A stretch of 64,000 nucleotides of DNA from contig NC_087197.1 in the NCBI RefSeq assembly GCF_035594125.1, positions 7,424,110-7,488,109 of the forward strand, in the 5' to 3' direction. The DNA is from Scylla paramamosain. Taxonomy: Eukaryota > Arthropoda > Malacostraca > Decapoda > Portunidae. Below are positions 50,733 to 62,865 of this stretch, piece by piece (the stretch's first letter is position 1; each line of letters starts with the position of its first letter). The translations under genes and the position numbers were made by a program. The notes beneath the pieces are model-generated. The model had not been told where the DNA came from, made no database searches, and was given only the letters and a program-made list of their open reading frames with translations.

Positions 50733-51201
50733 GACACGCATTTAGTAAGGTTGTTCTGTTTCTCAATTAAGAATGTTATTCACGAGTTTCTGCATTTTGG
50801 TATCTAGAAAACTTCTCCATATACACGAGTTTTTGCGTTTTTTGCCTTGTGGTTTTTTTGAACTATAAAACATTCATTATACACTTTTCTTGCAATGTCC
50901 CTTTGTTTCCCAATATAGAGTGCTTTGTATCAATTTTTGCGTTTTATTTTTTTGTAGGTAACAAGCTCAAAAACACTCAAAATATACATTTTTGGTAATG
51001 TTTTTCTGCTTCTTTATATGGGTTGGTTTGCATCAGTTTTAGCGTTTTTCTACGTAAAACACTGAGAAGACAGGTTTTCAGTAATTTTCTTTTGGATTCC
51101 CACATAGAGTGAGTTCTTTATTATTTATCGTTTTGGTGCCTAACATGCTGAAAAACACTCAAAAGACAGATTTCTGGTAAGGTCTTTAATTTCCTCATAT
51201 G
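50733..51201 (-). repeat. Inverted block I, unit 8
   Basis: 469 bp, alpha. Private CTTCTTTATATGGG. Confidence 0.87.
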
Positions 51202-52300
51202 CGAGGCCTTGCATGTCTTTTGAGTGTTTTTGAACGTGTTACGCAATAAAGCACTAAAAGGAAGGTCAATCACATTACATGGGAATAAAACCAAATTTTA
51301 CCAAGAACTTGCCTTTAAGTGTTTTTGAGCGTTTTACATACCAAAACGCTAAAATGCATGCAAAATACATTTTATAAAGAAACAGAATAATATTACCAAA
51401 TACATGTATTTTGAATGTTTTTGATCATGATATCTATAAAAACGCTTAAATACATGCAAAGAACTTTATGTTTGGGAAAAGAAAGGACATTACGAGAAAC
51501 GTGTATTATGAGTGTTTTTTTAATTTCTTTCAGTACGTAAAAGCTAAAACCCACAAATAACACTCTTTATTTAGATAAAAAATATAATTAACAAAAAATT
51601 TAAAAAATTGAATTTTTTATTTATTTATTTATTTATTTTTTGTTATTTATCCTTATAGGTACCGAGATGCCAAAATTCTGCCAAATTTCAGGGAATTTAT
51701 GTGGAAAAAAGAACATTACCAAAAGAGTTATTTATAGCTTTTTTTTCGGATTGTTATGTACCAAACCCTAAAGTGCATCCAAAGACACCTATATAGGGAA
51801 GTTAAACGACTTTACCAGAAACCTGTCTTTTCAGTGTTTTTCAGCATGTTAGGCACTAAAACGATAAATAATATGGAAGTCAGTCAATATGTGAATCCAA
51901 AAGAAAATTACTGAAAACGTGTCTTTTCAGTGTTTTACGTAGAAAAACGCTAAAGCGGATGCAAACCAACCTTTATGAAGAAATAGAATAACATTACCAA
52001 AAAGATATATTTTGAGTATTTTTGAGCTTGCTAGCTACAAAAAAATGTAAAAATGGATATAAAGCACTCTATATTAGGAAACAAAAGGACATTACGACAA
52101 ACGTGTATAATGAGTGTTTTATAGTTTTAAAAGAACCAAAAAAAAAGAACGCCAAAATGCACACAAATTAACCAAACAAATGGGATTTTTCCTCATGTTA
52201 GGTACAACAATCTATACAGAATATAAAAAAACAACAACATTACCAAAAACGTATATTATAAGTGTTTTTGAGCTTCTTTGGTAATAAAATACTGAATCAC

Positions 52301-52649
52301 GTGATTAGCACATTCATATAGGCGTTTTGGTTTCTAAAAAGCTGGAAAACGCTTAAATCATACGTTTTTGGTAATGTCTCCCGATAAAGGCTATTGTGCA
52401 CGCGTTTTAGCATTTTGGAACGTAAGAAGCTCAAAAACACTCAAAAGACACCATTTTGATAATGTTGTTTTGATTTTTATATAGAGTGTCTTCCATGCTC
52501 TTTAGAGTTTTGGTGCTAACGTTGAAAAGCCCCGAAATAACATTTTTTCTGGGAATGTCGTCTCTTTACCTTATAAAGGGTGAAATGGATGATTTTTTGC
52601 GTATTGGTACGAAATAAGCTGAAAAACATTTAAAATAGACGTTTTTGGC
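52301..52649 (-). repeat. Inverted block II, unit 9
   Basis: 349 bp. Ends with AAAATAGACG, as in units 5 and 7, but has the common GTAAGAAGCTC. Confidence 0.85.
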
Positions 52650-55600
52650 AAATGTGTATTATGAGTTTTTTTTTTTTTTTATAGTTCAAAAGAACCAAAA
52701 GGCAAAAAAACACAAAAACTCGTGTATATGGAGAAGGTTTCTAGATACCAAAATGCTGAAACTCATGAATAACACTCTTAACTGAGAAACAGAACAACCT
52801 TACTAAATGCGTGTATTTTGAGTGCTTTTCACATTCTCAGTTACCAAAACCCCAAATTGCATGCGAAATAACCTTTATGTGAGAAAAAAATGACATTACC
52901 AGAAAAGGGTCTTTTAAGTGTTTTTCGGCGTTATAGGCAAATTTGGTATCCAAAATGCAAAGTACTAAAAAGCAGGGCAAACATATTACATTGGAATAAC
53001 ACTAATTTATACCAAAAACTTGCCTTTAAGTGTTTTTGAGCTGCTTAAATACCAAACCGCTAAAACGCATGCAAAACAAACTTTATGGAGAAACAGAATA
53101 ACATTACCAAAAACATATATTTTGAGTGTTTTTGATCATGTTATCTATAAAAACGCTTAAATACATGGAAAGAACATTATGTTTGGGAAACAAAAGGACA
53201 TTACGAGAAACGTGTATTATGAGTGTTTTTTTAAGTTCCTTAAGTACCAAAAAGCTAAAACCCACAAATAACACTATTTAGAAAATAAAAAACAAAAAAA
53301 AATTTAAAGAATAGGAATTTTTTTTTTTTGTTATTCATATTCATAGGTACCGATATGCCAAAATTCTGGGAAAATTCAGGGCAATCATATAATAAGAAAA
53401 TATTATCAAAAAAGTTAATTTCAGCTTTTTTTTCGGATTGTTATGTACCAAACCCTAAAGTGCATGCAAAGCCTCCTATATGAGGAAATTAAACGACTTT
53501 ACCAGAAATCTGTGTTTTGAGTGTTTTTTAGCATGTTAGGCACCAAAATGATAAATAATATGGAACTCACTCTATATGGGAGTCCAAAGCAAAGTTACTG
53601 AAAACGTGTCTTCTCAGTGTTTTACGTAGAAAATTGCTAAAACGGATGCAAAGCAACCAATATCAAGAATAAGAATAATGTTACTAAAAAGATATATTTT
53701 GAGTGTTTTTCAGCTTGTTACCTACAAAAAAAAAACGCGAAAATTGATGTAAAGCACCCTATATTGGGAAACAAAAGGACATTGCAAGAAAAGTGTATCA
53801 TGAGTGTTTTATAGTTCAAAAGAACCACAAGGGAAAAAACGCAAAATCTCGTGTATATGGAGAGGTTTCCTAGATACAAAAATGCTAAAACTCATGTATA
53901 ACACTCCTAATTGAGAAACAGAAAAACCTTAATGAATGCGTGTATTTTGAGTGCTTTTCACATTCTTAGTTACCAAAACCCCAAATTGCATGCAAAAATA
54001 GACTTGTGGGATAAAAAAAATGACTTTGCCAGAAAAGTGTCTTTTGAGTGTTTTTGAGCGTGATAGGCAATAAAGCACTAAAAAAGAGGGATATCACATT
54101 ACATTGGAGGAAAACGAATTTTTACCAAGAACTTGCCTTTAAGTGTTTTTGAGCTCCTTATATACCAAAACACTACAACGCATTGAAAACACTCTTTATG
54201 GTGAAACAGAATAACTTTACCAAAAACATGTATTTTAAGTGTTTTTGATCATGTTGCCAATAAAAACGCTAAAATACATGCAAAGAACACTATTTTTGGG
54301 AAACGAAAGGAGATTACGAGAAACGTGTATTATGAGTGTTTTTAAGTTCATTAATTACCAAAAAGCTAAAAGCCACAAATAACACTCTTTATTGAGAAAC
54401 AAAAAATAAATAAAAAAAAATACAATATTTTTTTCTTTCTTATTCATCTTCACAGGTACCGAGATGCCAAAATTCGGGCAAAATTCAGGAAATTATGTGA
54501 AATAAAAACATTGTCCAAAAAGTTAAATTTAGCTTTTATCGGACTGCTATGTACCAAACCCGTAAAGTGCATGCAAAGCCACATATATGGGGAAATTAAA
54601 TGTCTTTGCCAGAAAACGGTCTTATGAGTGTTTTTCAGCATGTTAGGAACCAACACGATAAATAACATGGAGCTGTCTTATCGGTGTTTTACGTAGAAAA
54701 ACGCTAAAACGGATGCAAACCAACCAATATGAAGAAATGAAATAACATTACCAAAAAGGTATATTTTGAGCATTTTTTAAATTGTTACCTACAAAAAACA
54801 CGAAAATGGATGGAAAGCACTCTATATTGGGAAGCAAAAGGACATTACGAGGAACGTGTATAATGAGTGTTTTATAGTTTCACAAGAACTACAAGGCAAA
54901 AACCGCAAAAACTTGTGTATATAGAGAAGTTTCTTATATTCCAAAATGCTGAAACTCTGGAACAACACTCTTAATCGAGAAACAAAACCATCTTACTTAA
55001 TGCGTGTATTTTGAGTGCTTTTCACATCCTTAGTTACCAAAACCCTAAATTACATGCGAAACCAGCTTTATGTGGGAAAAAAATGACATTACCAGATAAA
55101 TGTCTTTTGAGTGTTTTTGAGCGTGTTAGGCAATAAAGCACTAAAAAGCAGGGCAATCACATTACACTGGAATAAAACCAATTTTTAACAAGAACTTGCC
55201 TTTAAGTGTATTTGAGCTCGTTATATACCAAAACGCAAAAATGCATGCAAAATACACTTTATGGTGAAACAGAATAACATTACGAAAAACATGTATTTTG
55301 AGTGTTTTTGATCATGTTACCAATAAAAACGCTTAAATACATGCAAAGAACCCCATTTTTGGGAAATGAAAGTACATGACGAGAAACGTGTATTATGAGT
55401 GCTTTTAAATTCATTAAGTACGAAAAAGCTAAAAGCCACAAATTACACTCTTTATTGAGAAAAAAAAATACAATATTTTTTTTTCATTCTTATTCATCTT
55501 CACAGGTAACGAGGTGCCAAAATTCGGGAAATTTTCAGGAAATTATATGAAATAAGGACATTATCAAAAAAGTTAATTTTAGCTTTTTTTTCGGACTGTT

Positions 55601-56557
55601 ATGTACCAAACCCCTAAAGTGCATGCAAAGCCACCTATATGGGGAAATTAAACGTCTTTGCCAGAAAACTGTCTTATGAGTGTTTTTCAGCATGTTAGGA
55701 ACCAACACGATAAAACCCAAGGAAGTCAATCTATATGAGAATCCAAAACAAAATTACTGAAAACGTGTCTTTTCGGTGTTTTATGTAGAAAACGCTAAAA
55801 TGGATGCAAAACAACCAAAATGAAGAAATAGAATAACATTACCAAAATGGTATATTATTTGTGTTTTTGAAATTGTTACCTACAAAAAACGCGAAAATGG
55901 ATGGAAAGCACTCTATATTGGGAAGCAAAAGGCACCAAAAAGCATGTTAGGCACCAAAACGATAAATAATATGAAAGTCACTCTATATGGAAATCTAAAA
56001 CAAAATTACTGGAAACGTGTGTTTTAAAAGATTTACGTAGAAAAACGCTAAAACAGATATAAACCAACTAATATAAATAAATAGAATAACATTATCAAAA
56101 AAAGTATATTTTGTGTGTTTTTGAGCTTGTTACATAAAAAAAACGCGAAAATGGATGCAAAGCACTCTATATAAGGAAAAAAAAGGACAACGAGAACCGT
56201 ATATAATGAGTGTTTTAGAGTTTCACCAGAATCACAAGGCAAACAACGCAAAAACTCGACTGTATGGAGAAGATTCTAAGATACCAAAATTCTGAAACTC
56301 ATCAATAAGAGTCTTATTCAAGAAACAGAACAACCTTACTAAATGCGTGTCTTTTGAGTGTTTTTTTTACATTCTTAGTTACCAAAACCCCAAATTCCAT
56401 GCGAAACTAGCTTTATGTGGGAAAAATATGATATTACCAGAAAAGTGTCTTTGAGTGTTTTTGAGCGTGTTAGGCAATAAAGCACTAAAAAGCAGGGCAA
56501 TCATATTACATGGGAATAAAACCAACTTTTAAGAAGAACTTGCCTTTTGGTGTTTTT

Positions 56558-57026
56558 GACACGCATTTAGTAAGGTTGTTCTGTTTCTCAATTAAGAGTG
56601 TTATTCACGAGTTTCTGCATTTTAGTATCTAGAAAACTTCTCCATATACACGAGTTTTTGCGTTTTTTGCCTTGTGGTTTTTTTGAACTATAAAACATTC
56701 ATTATACACTTTTCTTGCAATGTCCCTTTGTTTCCCAATATAGAGTGCTTTGTATCAATTTTTGCGTTTTATTTTTTTGTAGGTAACAAGCTCAAAAACA
56801 CTCAAAATATACATTTTTGGTAATGTTTTTCTGCTTCTTGATATGGGTTGGTTTGCATCAGTTTTAGCGTTTTTCTACGTAAAACACTGAGAAGACAGGT
56901 TTTCAGTAATTTTCTTTTTGATTCCCACATAGAGTGAGTTCTTTATTATTTATCGTTTTGGTGCCTAACATGCTGAAAAACACTCAAAAGACAGATTTCT
57001 GGTAAGGTCTTTAATTTCCTCATATG
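56558..57026 (-). repeat. Inverted block I, unit 9
   Basis: 469 bp, beta. Private GCATTTTAGTATC. Confidence 0.87.
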
Positions 57027-58126
57027 CGAGGCCTTGCATGTCTTTTGAGTGTTTTTGAACGTGTTACGCAATAAAGCACTAAAAGGAAGGTCAATCACAT
57101 TACATGGGAATAAAACCAAATTTTACCAAGAACTTGCCTTTAAGTGTTTTTGAGCGCCTTACATACCAAAACGCTAAAATGCATGCAAAATACATTTTAT
57201 AAAGAAACAGAATAATATTACCAAATACATGTATTTTGAGTGTTTTTGATCTTGATATCTATAAAAACGCTTAAATACATGCAAAGAACTTTATGTTTGG
57301 GAAACGAAAGGACATTACGAGAAACGTGTATTATGAGTGTTTTTTTATTTTTTTCAGTACCTAAAAGCTAAAACCCACAAATAACACTCTTTATTTAGAT
57401 AAAAAAAAATAAACAAAAAATTTTAAAAATTGGATTTTTTATTTATTTATTTTTTTTTTTTTTGTTATTTATCCTTATAGGTACCGAGATGCCAAAATTC
57501 TGCCAAATTTCAGGGAATTTATGTGGAAAAAAGAACATTACCAAAAGAGTTATTTATAGCTTTTTTTTCGGATTGTTATGTACCAAACCCTAAAGTGTCT
57601 CAAAAGCCACCTATATAGGGAAGTTAAACGACTTTACCAGAAACCTGTCTTTTCAGTGTTTTTCATCATGTTAGCCACTAAAACGATAAATAATATGGAA
57701 GTCAGTCAATATAACAATCTAAAAGAAAATTATTGAAAACGTGTCTTTTCAGTGTTTTACGTAGAAAAACGCTAAAGCGAATGCAAACCAACCTTTATGA
57801 AGAAATAGAATAACATTACCAAAAAGATATATTTTGAGTATTTTTGAGCTTTTTACCTACAAAAAATGCAAAAATGGATATAAAGCACTCTATATTAGGA
57901 AACAAAAGGACATTACGAGAAACGTGTATAATGAGTGTTTTATAGTTTTAAAAGAACCAAAAAAAAAGAACGCCAAAATGCACACAAATTAACCAAACAA
58001 ATGGGATTTTTCCTCATGTTAGGTACAACAATCTATACAGAATATAAAAAAAAAACAGAACAACATTACCAAAAACGTATCTTATAAGTGTTTTTGAGCT
58101 TCTTTGGTAATAAAATACTTAATCAC

Positions 58127-58474
58127 GTGATTAGCACATTCATATAGGCGTTTTGGTTTCTAAAAAGCTGGAAAACGCTTAAATCATACGTTTTTGGTAA
58201 TGTCTCCCGATAAAGGCTATTGTGCACGCGTTTTAGCATTTTGGAACGTAAGAAGCTCAAAAACACTCAAAAGACACCTTTTTGATAATGTTGTTTTGAT
58301 TTTTATATAGAGTGTCTTCCATGCTCTTTAGAGTTTTGGTGCTAACGTTGAAAAGCCCCGAAATAACATTTTTTCTGGGAATGTCGTCTCTTTACCTTAT
58401 AAAGGGTGAAATGGATGATTTTTTGCGTATTGGTACGAAATAAGCTGAAAAACATTAAAAATACACGTTTTTGG
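58127..58474 (-). repeat. Inverted block II, unit 10
   Basis: 348 bp. Private GACACCTTTTTGATAATG; the end reads AACATTAAAAATACACG. Confidence 0.85.
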
Positions 58475-61400
58475 CAAATGTGTATTATGAGTTTTTTTTT
58501 TTTATAGTTCAAAAGAACCAAAAAGCAAAAAAACACAAAAACTCGTGTATATGGAGAAGGTTCCTAGATACCAAAATGCTGAAACTCATGAATAACACTC
58601 TTAACTGAGAAACAGAACAACCTTACTAAATGCGTGTATTTTGAGTGCTTTTCACATTCTCAGTTACCAAAACCCAAATTGCATGCGAAATAACCTTTAT
58701 GTGAGAAAAAAATGTCATTACCAGAAAAGGGTCTTTTAAGTGTTTTTCGGCGTGATAGGCAATTTTGGTATCCAAAATGCAAAGTACTAAAAAGCAGGGC
58801 AAACATATTACATTGGAATAACACTAATTTATACCAAAAACTTGCCTTTAAGTGTTTTTGAGCTGCTTAAATACCAAACCGCTAAAATTCATGCAAAACA
58901 AACTTTATGGAGAAACAGAATAACATTACCAAAAACATGTATTTTGAGTGTTTTTGATCATGTTATCTATAAAAACGCTTAAATACATGGAAAGAACATT
59001 ATGTTTGGGAAACAAAAGGACATTACGAGAAACGTGTATTATGAGTGTTTTTTAAGTTCCTTAAGTACCAAAAAGCTAAAACCCTCAAATAACACTCTTT
59101 ATTTAGAAAATAAAAAACAAAAAAAAAATTTTAAAAATAGGAACTTTTTTTTTGTTATTCATATTCATAGGTACCGATATGCCAAAATTCTGGGAAAATT
59201 CAGGGCAATCATATAATAAAAAAATATTATCAAAAAAGTTAATTTCAGCTTTTTTTTCGGATTGTTATGTACCAAACCCTAAAGTGCATGCAAAGCCTCC
59301 TATATGAGGAAATTAAACGACTTTACCAGAAATCTGTGTTTTGAGTGTTTTTCAGCATGTTAGGCACCAAAATGATAAATAATATGGAACTCACTCTATA
59401 TGGGAGTCCAAAACAAAGTTACTGAAAACGTGTCTTCTCAGTGTTTTACGTAGAAAATCGCTAAAACAGATGCAAAGCAACCAATATCAAGAATAAGAAA
59501 AATGTTACTAAAAAGATATATTTTGAGTGTTTTTCAGCTTGTTACCTACAAAAAAAAAAACGCGAAAATTGATGTTTGGGAAACAAAAGGACATTGCAAG
59601 AAAACTGTATCATGAGTGTTTTATAGTTTAAAAGAACCACAAGAGAAAAAACGCAAAATCTCGTGTATATGGAGAGGTTTCCTAGATACAAAAATGCTAA
59701 AACTCATGTATAACACTCTTAATTGAGAAACAGAAAAACCTTAATAAATGCGTGTATTTTGAGTGCTTTTCACATTCTTAGTTACCAAAACCCCAAATTG
59801 CATGCAAAAATAGAATTGTGGGATAAAAAAAATGACTTTGCCAGAAAAGTGTCTTTTGAGTGTTTTTTAACGTGATAGGCAATAAAGCACTAAAAAAGAG
59901 GGATATCACATTACATTGGAGGAAAACGAATTTTTACCAAGAACTTGCCTTTAAGTGTTTTTGAGCTCCTTATATACCAAAACACTAAAACGCATTGAAA
60001 ACACTCTTTATGGTGAAACAGAATAACATTACCAAAAACATGTATTTTGAGTGTTTTTTATCATGTTGCCAATAAAAACGCTAAAATACATGCAAAGAAC
60101 ACTATTTTTGGGATACGAAAGGACATTACGAGAAACGTGTATTATGAGTGTTTTTAAGTTCATTAATTACCAAAAAGCTAAAAGCCACTAATAACACTCT
60201 TTATTGAGAAACAATAAATAAATAAAAAAAAATACAATATTTTTTTTCTTTCTTATTCATCTTCACAGGTACCGAGATGCCAAAATACGGGCAAAATTCA
60301 GGAAATTATGTGAAATAAAAACATTATCCAAAAAGTTAAATTTAGCTTTTATCGGACTGCTATGTACCAAACCCGTAAAGTGCATGCAAAGCCACATATA
60401 TGGGGAAATTAAATGTCTTTGCCAGAAAACGGTCTTATGAGTGTTTTTCAGCATGTTAGGAACCAACACGATAAATAACATGGAAGTCAATCTATATGGG
60501 AATCCAAAACAAAATTACTAAAAACGTGTCTTATCGGTGTTTTACATAGAAAAACGCTAAAACGGATGCAAACCAACCAATATGAAGAAATGAAATAACA
60601 TTACCAAAAAGGTATATTTTCAGCATTTTTTAAATTGTTACCTACAAAAAACACGAAAATGGATGGAAAGCACTCTATATTGGGAAGCAAAAGGACATTA
60701 CAAGGAACGTGTATAATGAGTGTTTTATAGTTTCACAAGAACTACAAGGCAAAAAACGGAAAAACTTGTGTATATAGAGAAGTTTCTTACATTCCAAAAT
60801 GCTGAAACTCTGGAACAACACTCTTAATTGAGAAACAAAACCATCTTACTTAATGCGTGTATTTTGAGTGCTTTTCACATCCTTAGTTACCAAAACCCTA
60901 AATTACATGCGAAACCAGCTTTATGTGGGAAAAAAATGACATTACCAGAAAAATGTCTTTTGAGTGTTTTTGAGCGTGTTAGGCAATAAAGCACTAAAAA
61001 GCAGGGCAATCACATTACACTGGAATAAAACCAATTTTTAACAAGAACTTGCCTTTAAGTGTATTTGAGCTCGTTATATACCAAAACGCTAAAATGCATG
61101 CAAAATACACTTTATGGTGAAACAGAATAACATTACGAAAAACATGTATTTTGAGTGTTTTTGATCATGTTACCAATAAAAACGCTTAAATACATGCAAA
61201 GAACCCCATTTTTGGGAAATGAAAGTACATGACGAGAAACGTGTATTATGAGTGCTTTTAAATTCATTAAGTACGAAAAAGCTAAAAGCCACAAATTACA
61301 CTCTTTATTGAGAAAAAAAAATACAATATTTTTTTTTGATTCTTATTCATCTTCACAGGTAACGAGGTGCCAAAATTCGGGAAATTTTCAGGAAATTATA

Positions 61401-62396
61401 TGAAATAAGGACATTATCAAAAAAGTTAAATTTAGCTTTTTTTTTCGGACTGTTATGTACCAAACCCCTAAAGTGCATGCAAAGCCACCTATATGGGGAA
61501 ATTAAACGTCTTTGCCAGAAAACTGTCTTATGAGTGTTTTTCAGCATGTTAGGAACCAACACGATAAAACCCAAGGAAGTCAATCTATATGAGAATCCAA
61601 AACAAAATTACTGAAAACGTGTCTTTTCGGTGGTTTATGTAGAAAACGCTAAAATGGATGCAAAACAACCAAAATGAAGAAATAGAATAACATTACCAAA
61701 ATGGTATATTATTTGTGTTTTTGAAATTGTTACCTACAAAAAACGCGAAAATGGATGGAAAGCACTCTATATTGGGAAGCAAAAGGCACCAAAAAGCATA
61801 TTAGGCACCAAAACGATAAATAATATGAAAGTCACTCTATATGGAAATCTAAAACAAAATTACCGGAAACGTGTGTTTTAAAAGATTTACGTAGAAAAAC
61901 GCTAAAACAGATGCAAACCAACTAATATAAATAAATAGAATAACATTATAAAAAAAAGTATATTTTGTGTGTTTTTGAGCTTGTTACATAAAAAAAAAAA
62001 CGCGAAAATGGATGCAAAGCACTCTATATAAGGAAAAAAAATGACATAACGAGAAGCGTATATAATGAGTGTTTTATAGTTTCACCAGAATCACAAGGCA
62101 AACAACGCAAAAACTCGACTGTATGGAGAAGATTCTAAGATACCAAAATTCTGAAACTCATGAATAACAGTCTTAATCAAGAAACAGAACAACCTTACTA
62201 AATGCGTGTATTTTGAGTTACCAAAACCCCAAACTCCATGCGAAACTAGCTTTATGTGGGAAAAATATGATATTACCAGAAAAGTGTCTTTGAGTGTTTT
62301 AGAGCGTGTTAGGCAATAAGGCACTAAAAAGCAGTGCAATCATATTACATGGGAATAAAACCAACTTTTAAGAAGAACTTGCCTTTTGGTGTATTT

Positions 62397-62865
62397 GACA
62401 CGCATTTAGTAAGGTTGTTCTGTTTCTCAATTAAGAGTGTTATTCACGAGTTTCTGCATTTTGGTATCTAGAAAACTTCTCCATATACACGAGTTTTTGC
62501 GTTTTTTGCCTTGTGGTTTTTTTGAACTATAAAACATTAATTATACACTTTTCTTGCAATATCCCTTTGTTTCCCAATATAGAGTGCTTTGTATCAATTT
62601 TTGCGTTTTATTTTTTTGTAGGTAACAAGTTAAAAAACACTCAAAATATACATTTTTGGTAATGTTTTTCTGCTTCTTGATATGGGTTGGTTTGCATCAG
62701 TTTTAGCGTTTTTCTACGTAAAACACTGAGAAGACAGGTTTTCAGTAATTTTCATTTGGATTCCCACATAGAGTGAGTTCTTTATTATTTACCGTTTTGG
62801 TGCCTAACATGCTGAAAAACACTCAAAAGACAGATTTCTGGTAAGGTCTTTAATTTCCTCATATG
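62397..62865 (-). repeat. Inverted block I, unit 10
   Basis: 469 bp, alpha. Private AACATTAATTATAC, AACAAGTTAAAAAAC and TTTACCGTTTTGG. Confidence 0.87.

Larger units (their letters stand above)
46443..51201 (+). repeat. HOR unit 8 (4759 bp, one 11-monomer block lost)
   Basis: Spacer motifs: A 46900, C 48583, D 49675; spacer B is absent. At 48285-48290 the text changes from block-B type (GAGCTGCTT) to block-C type (TATATACCAAAACACT) inside a matching monomer, so about 1.11 kb between equivalent points of B and C is gone. The rest of the unit is complete. End type alpha, but with TTTTCGTGTATTTGACACG as a private change. Confidence 0.95.
51202..57026 (+). repeat. HOR unit 9 (5825 bp)
   Basis: Spacer motifs: A 51658, B 53346, C 54455, D 55505. 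In block C at about 54670, 42 bp are replaced by two bases (AACATGGAGCTGTCTTATCGG), a net loss of 40 bp that shortens the C-D distance to 1050 bp. Private: TTGCTAGCTAC near 52028 and ACGACAAACG near 52096. End type beta, although it has TTGGTGTTTTTGACACG. Confidence 0.95.
57027..62865 (+). repeat. HOR unit 10 (5839 bp)
   Basis: Spacer motifs: A 57480, B 59170, C 60268, D 61358. Two small losses: 13 bp at about 59575 (GATGTTTGGGAAAC) and about 20 bp at about 62218, where GAGTTACC replaces a T-run stretch between two AGT copies. In block A, AAGTGTCTCAAAAGCC and ATATAACAATCTAAAAG are private. End type alpha, with TTTTCATTTGGATTCCC private. Confidence 0.95.
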
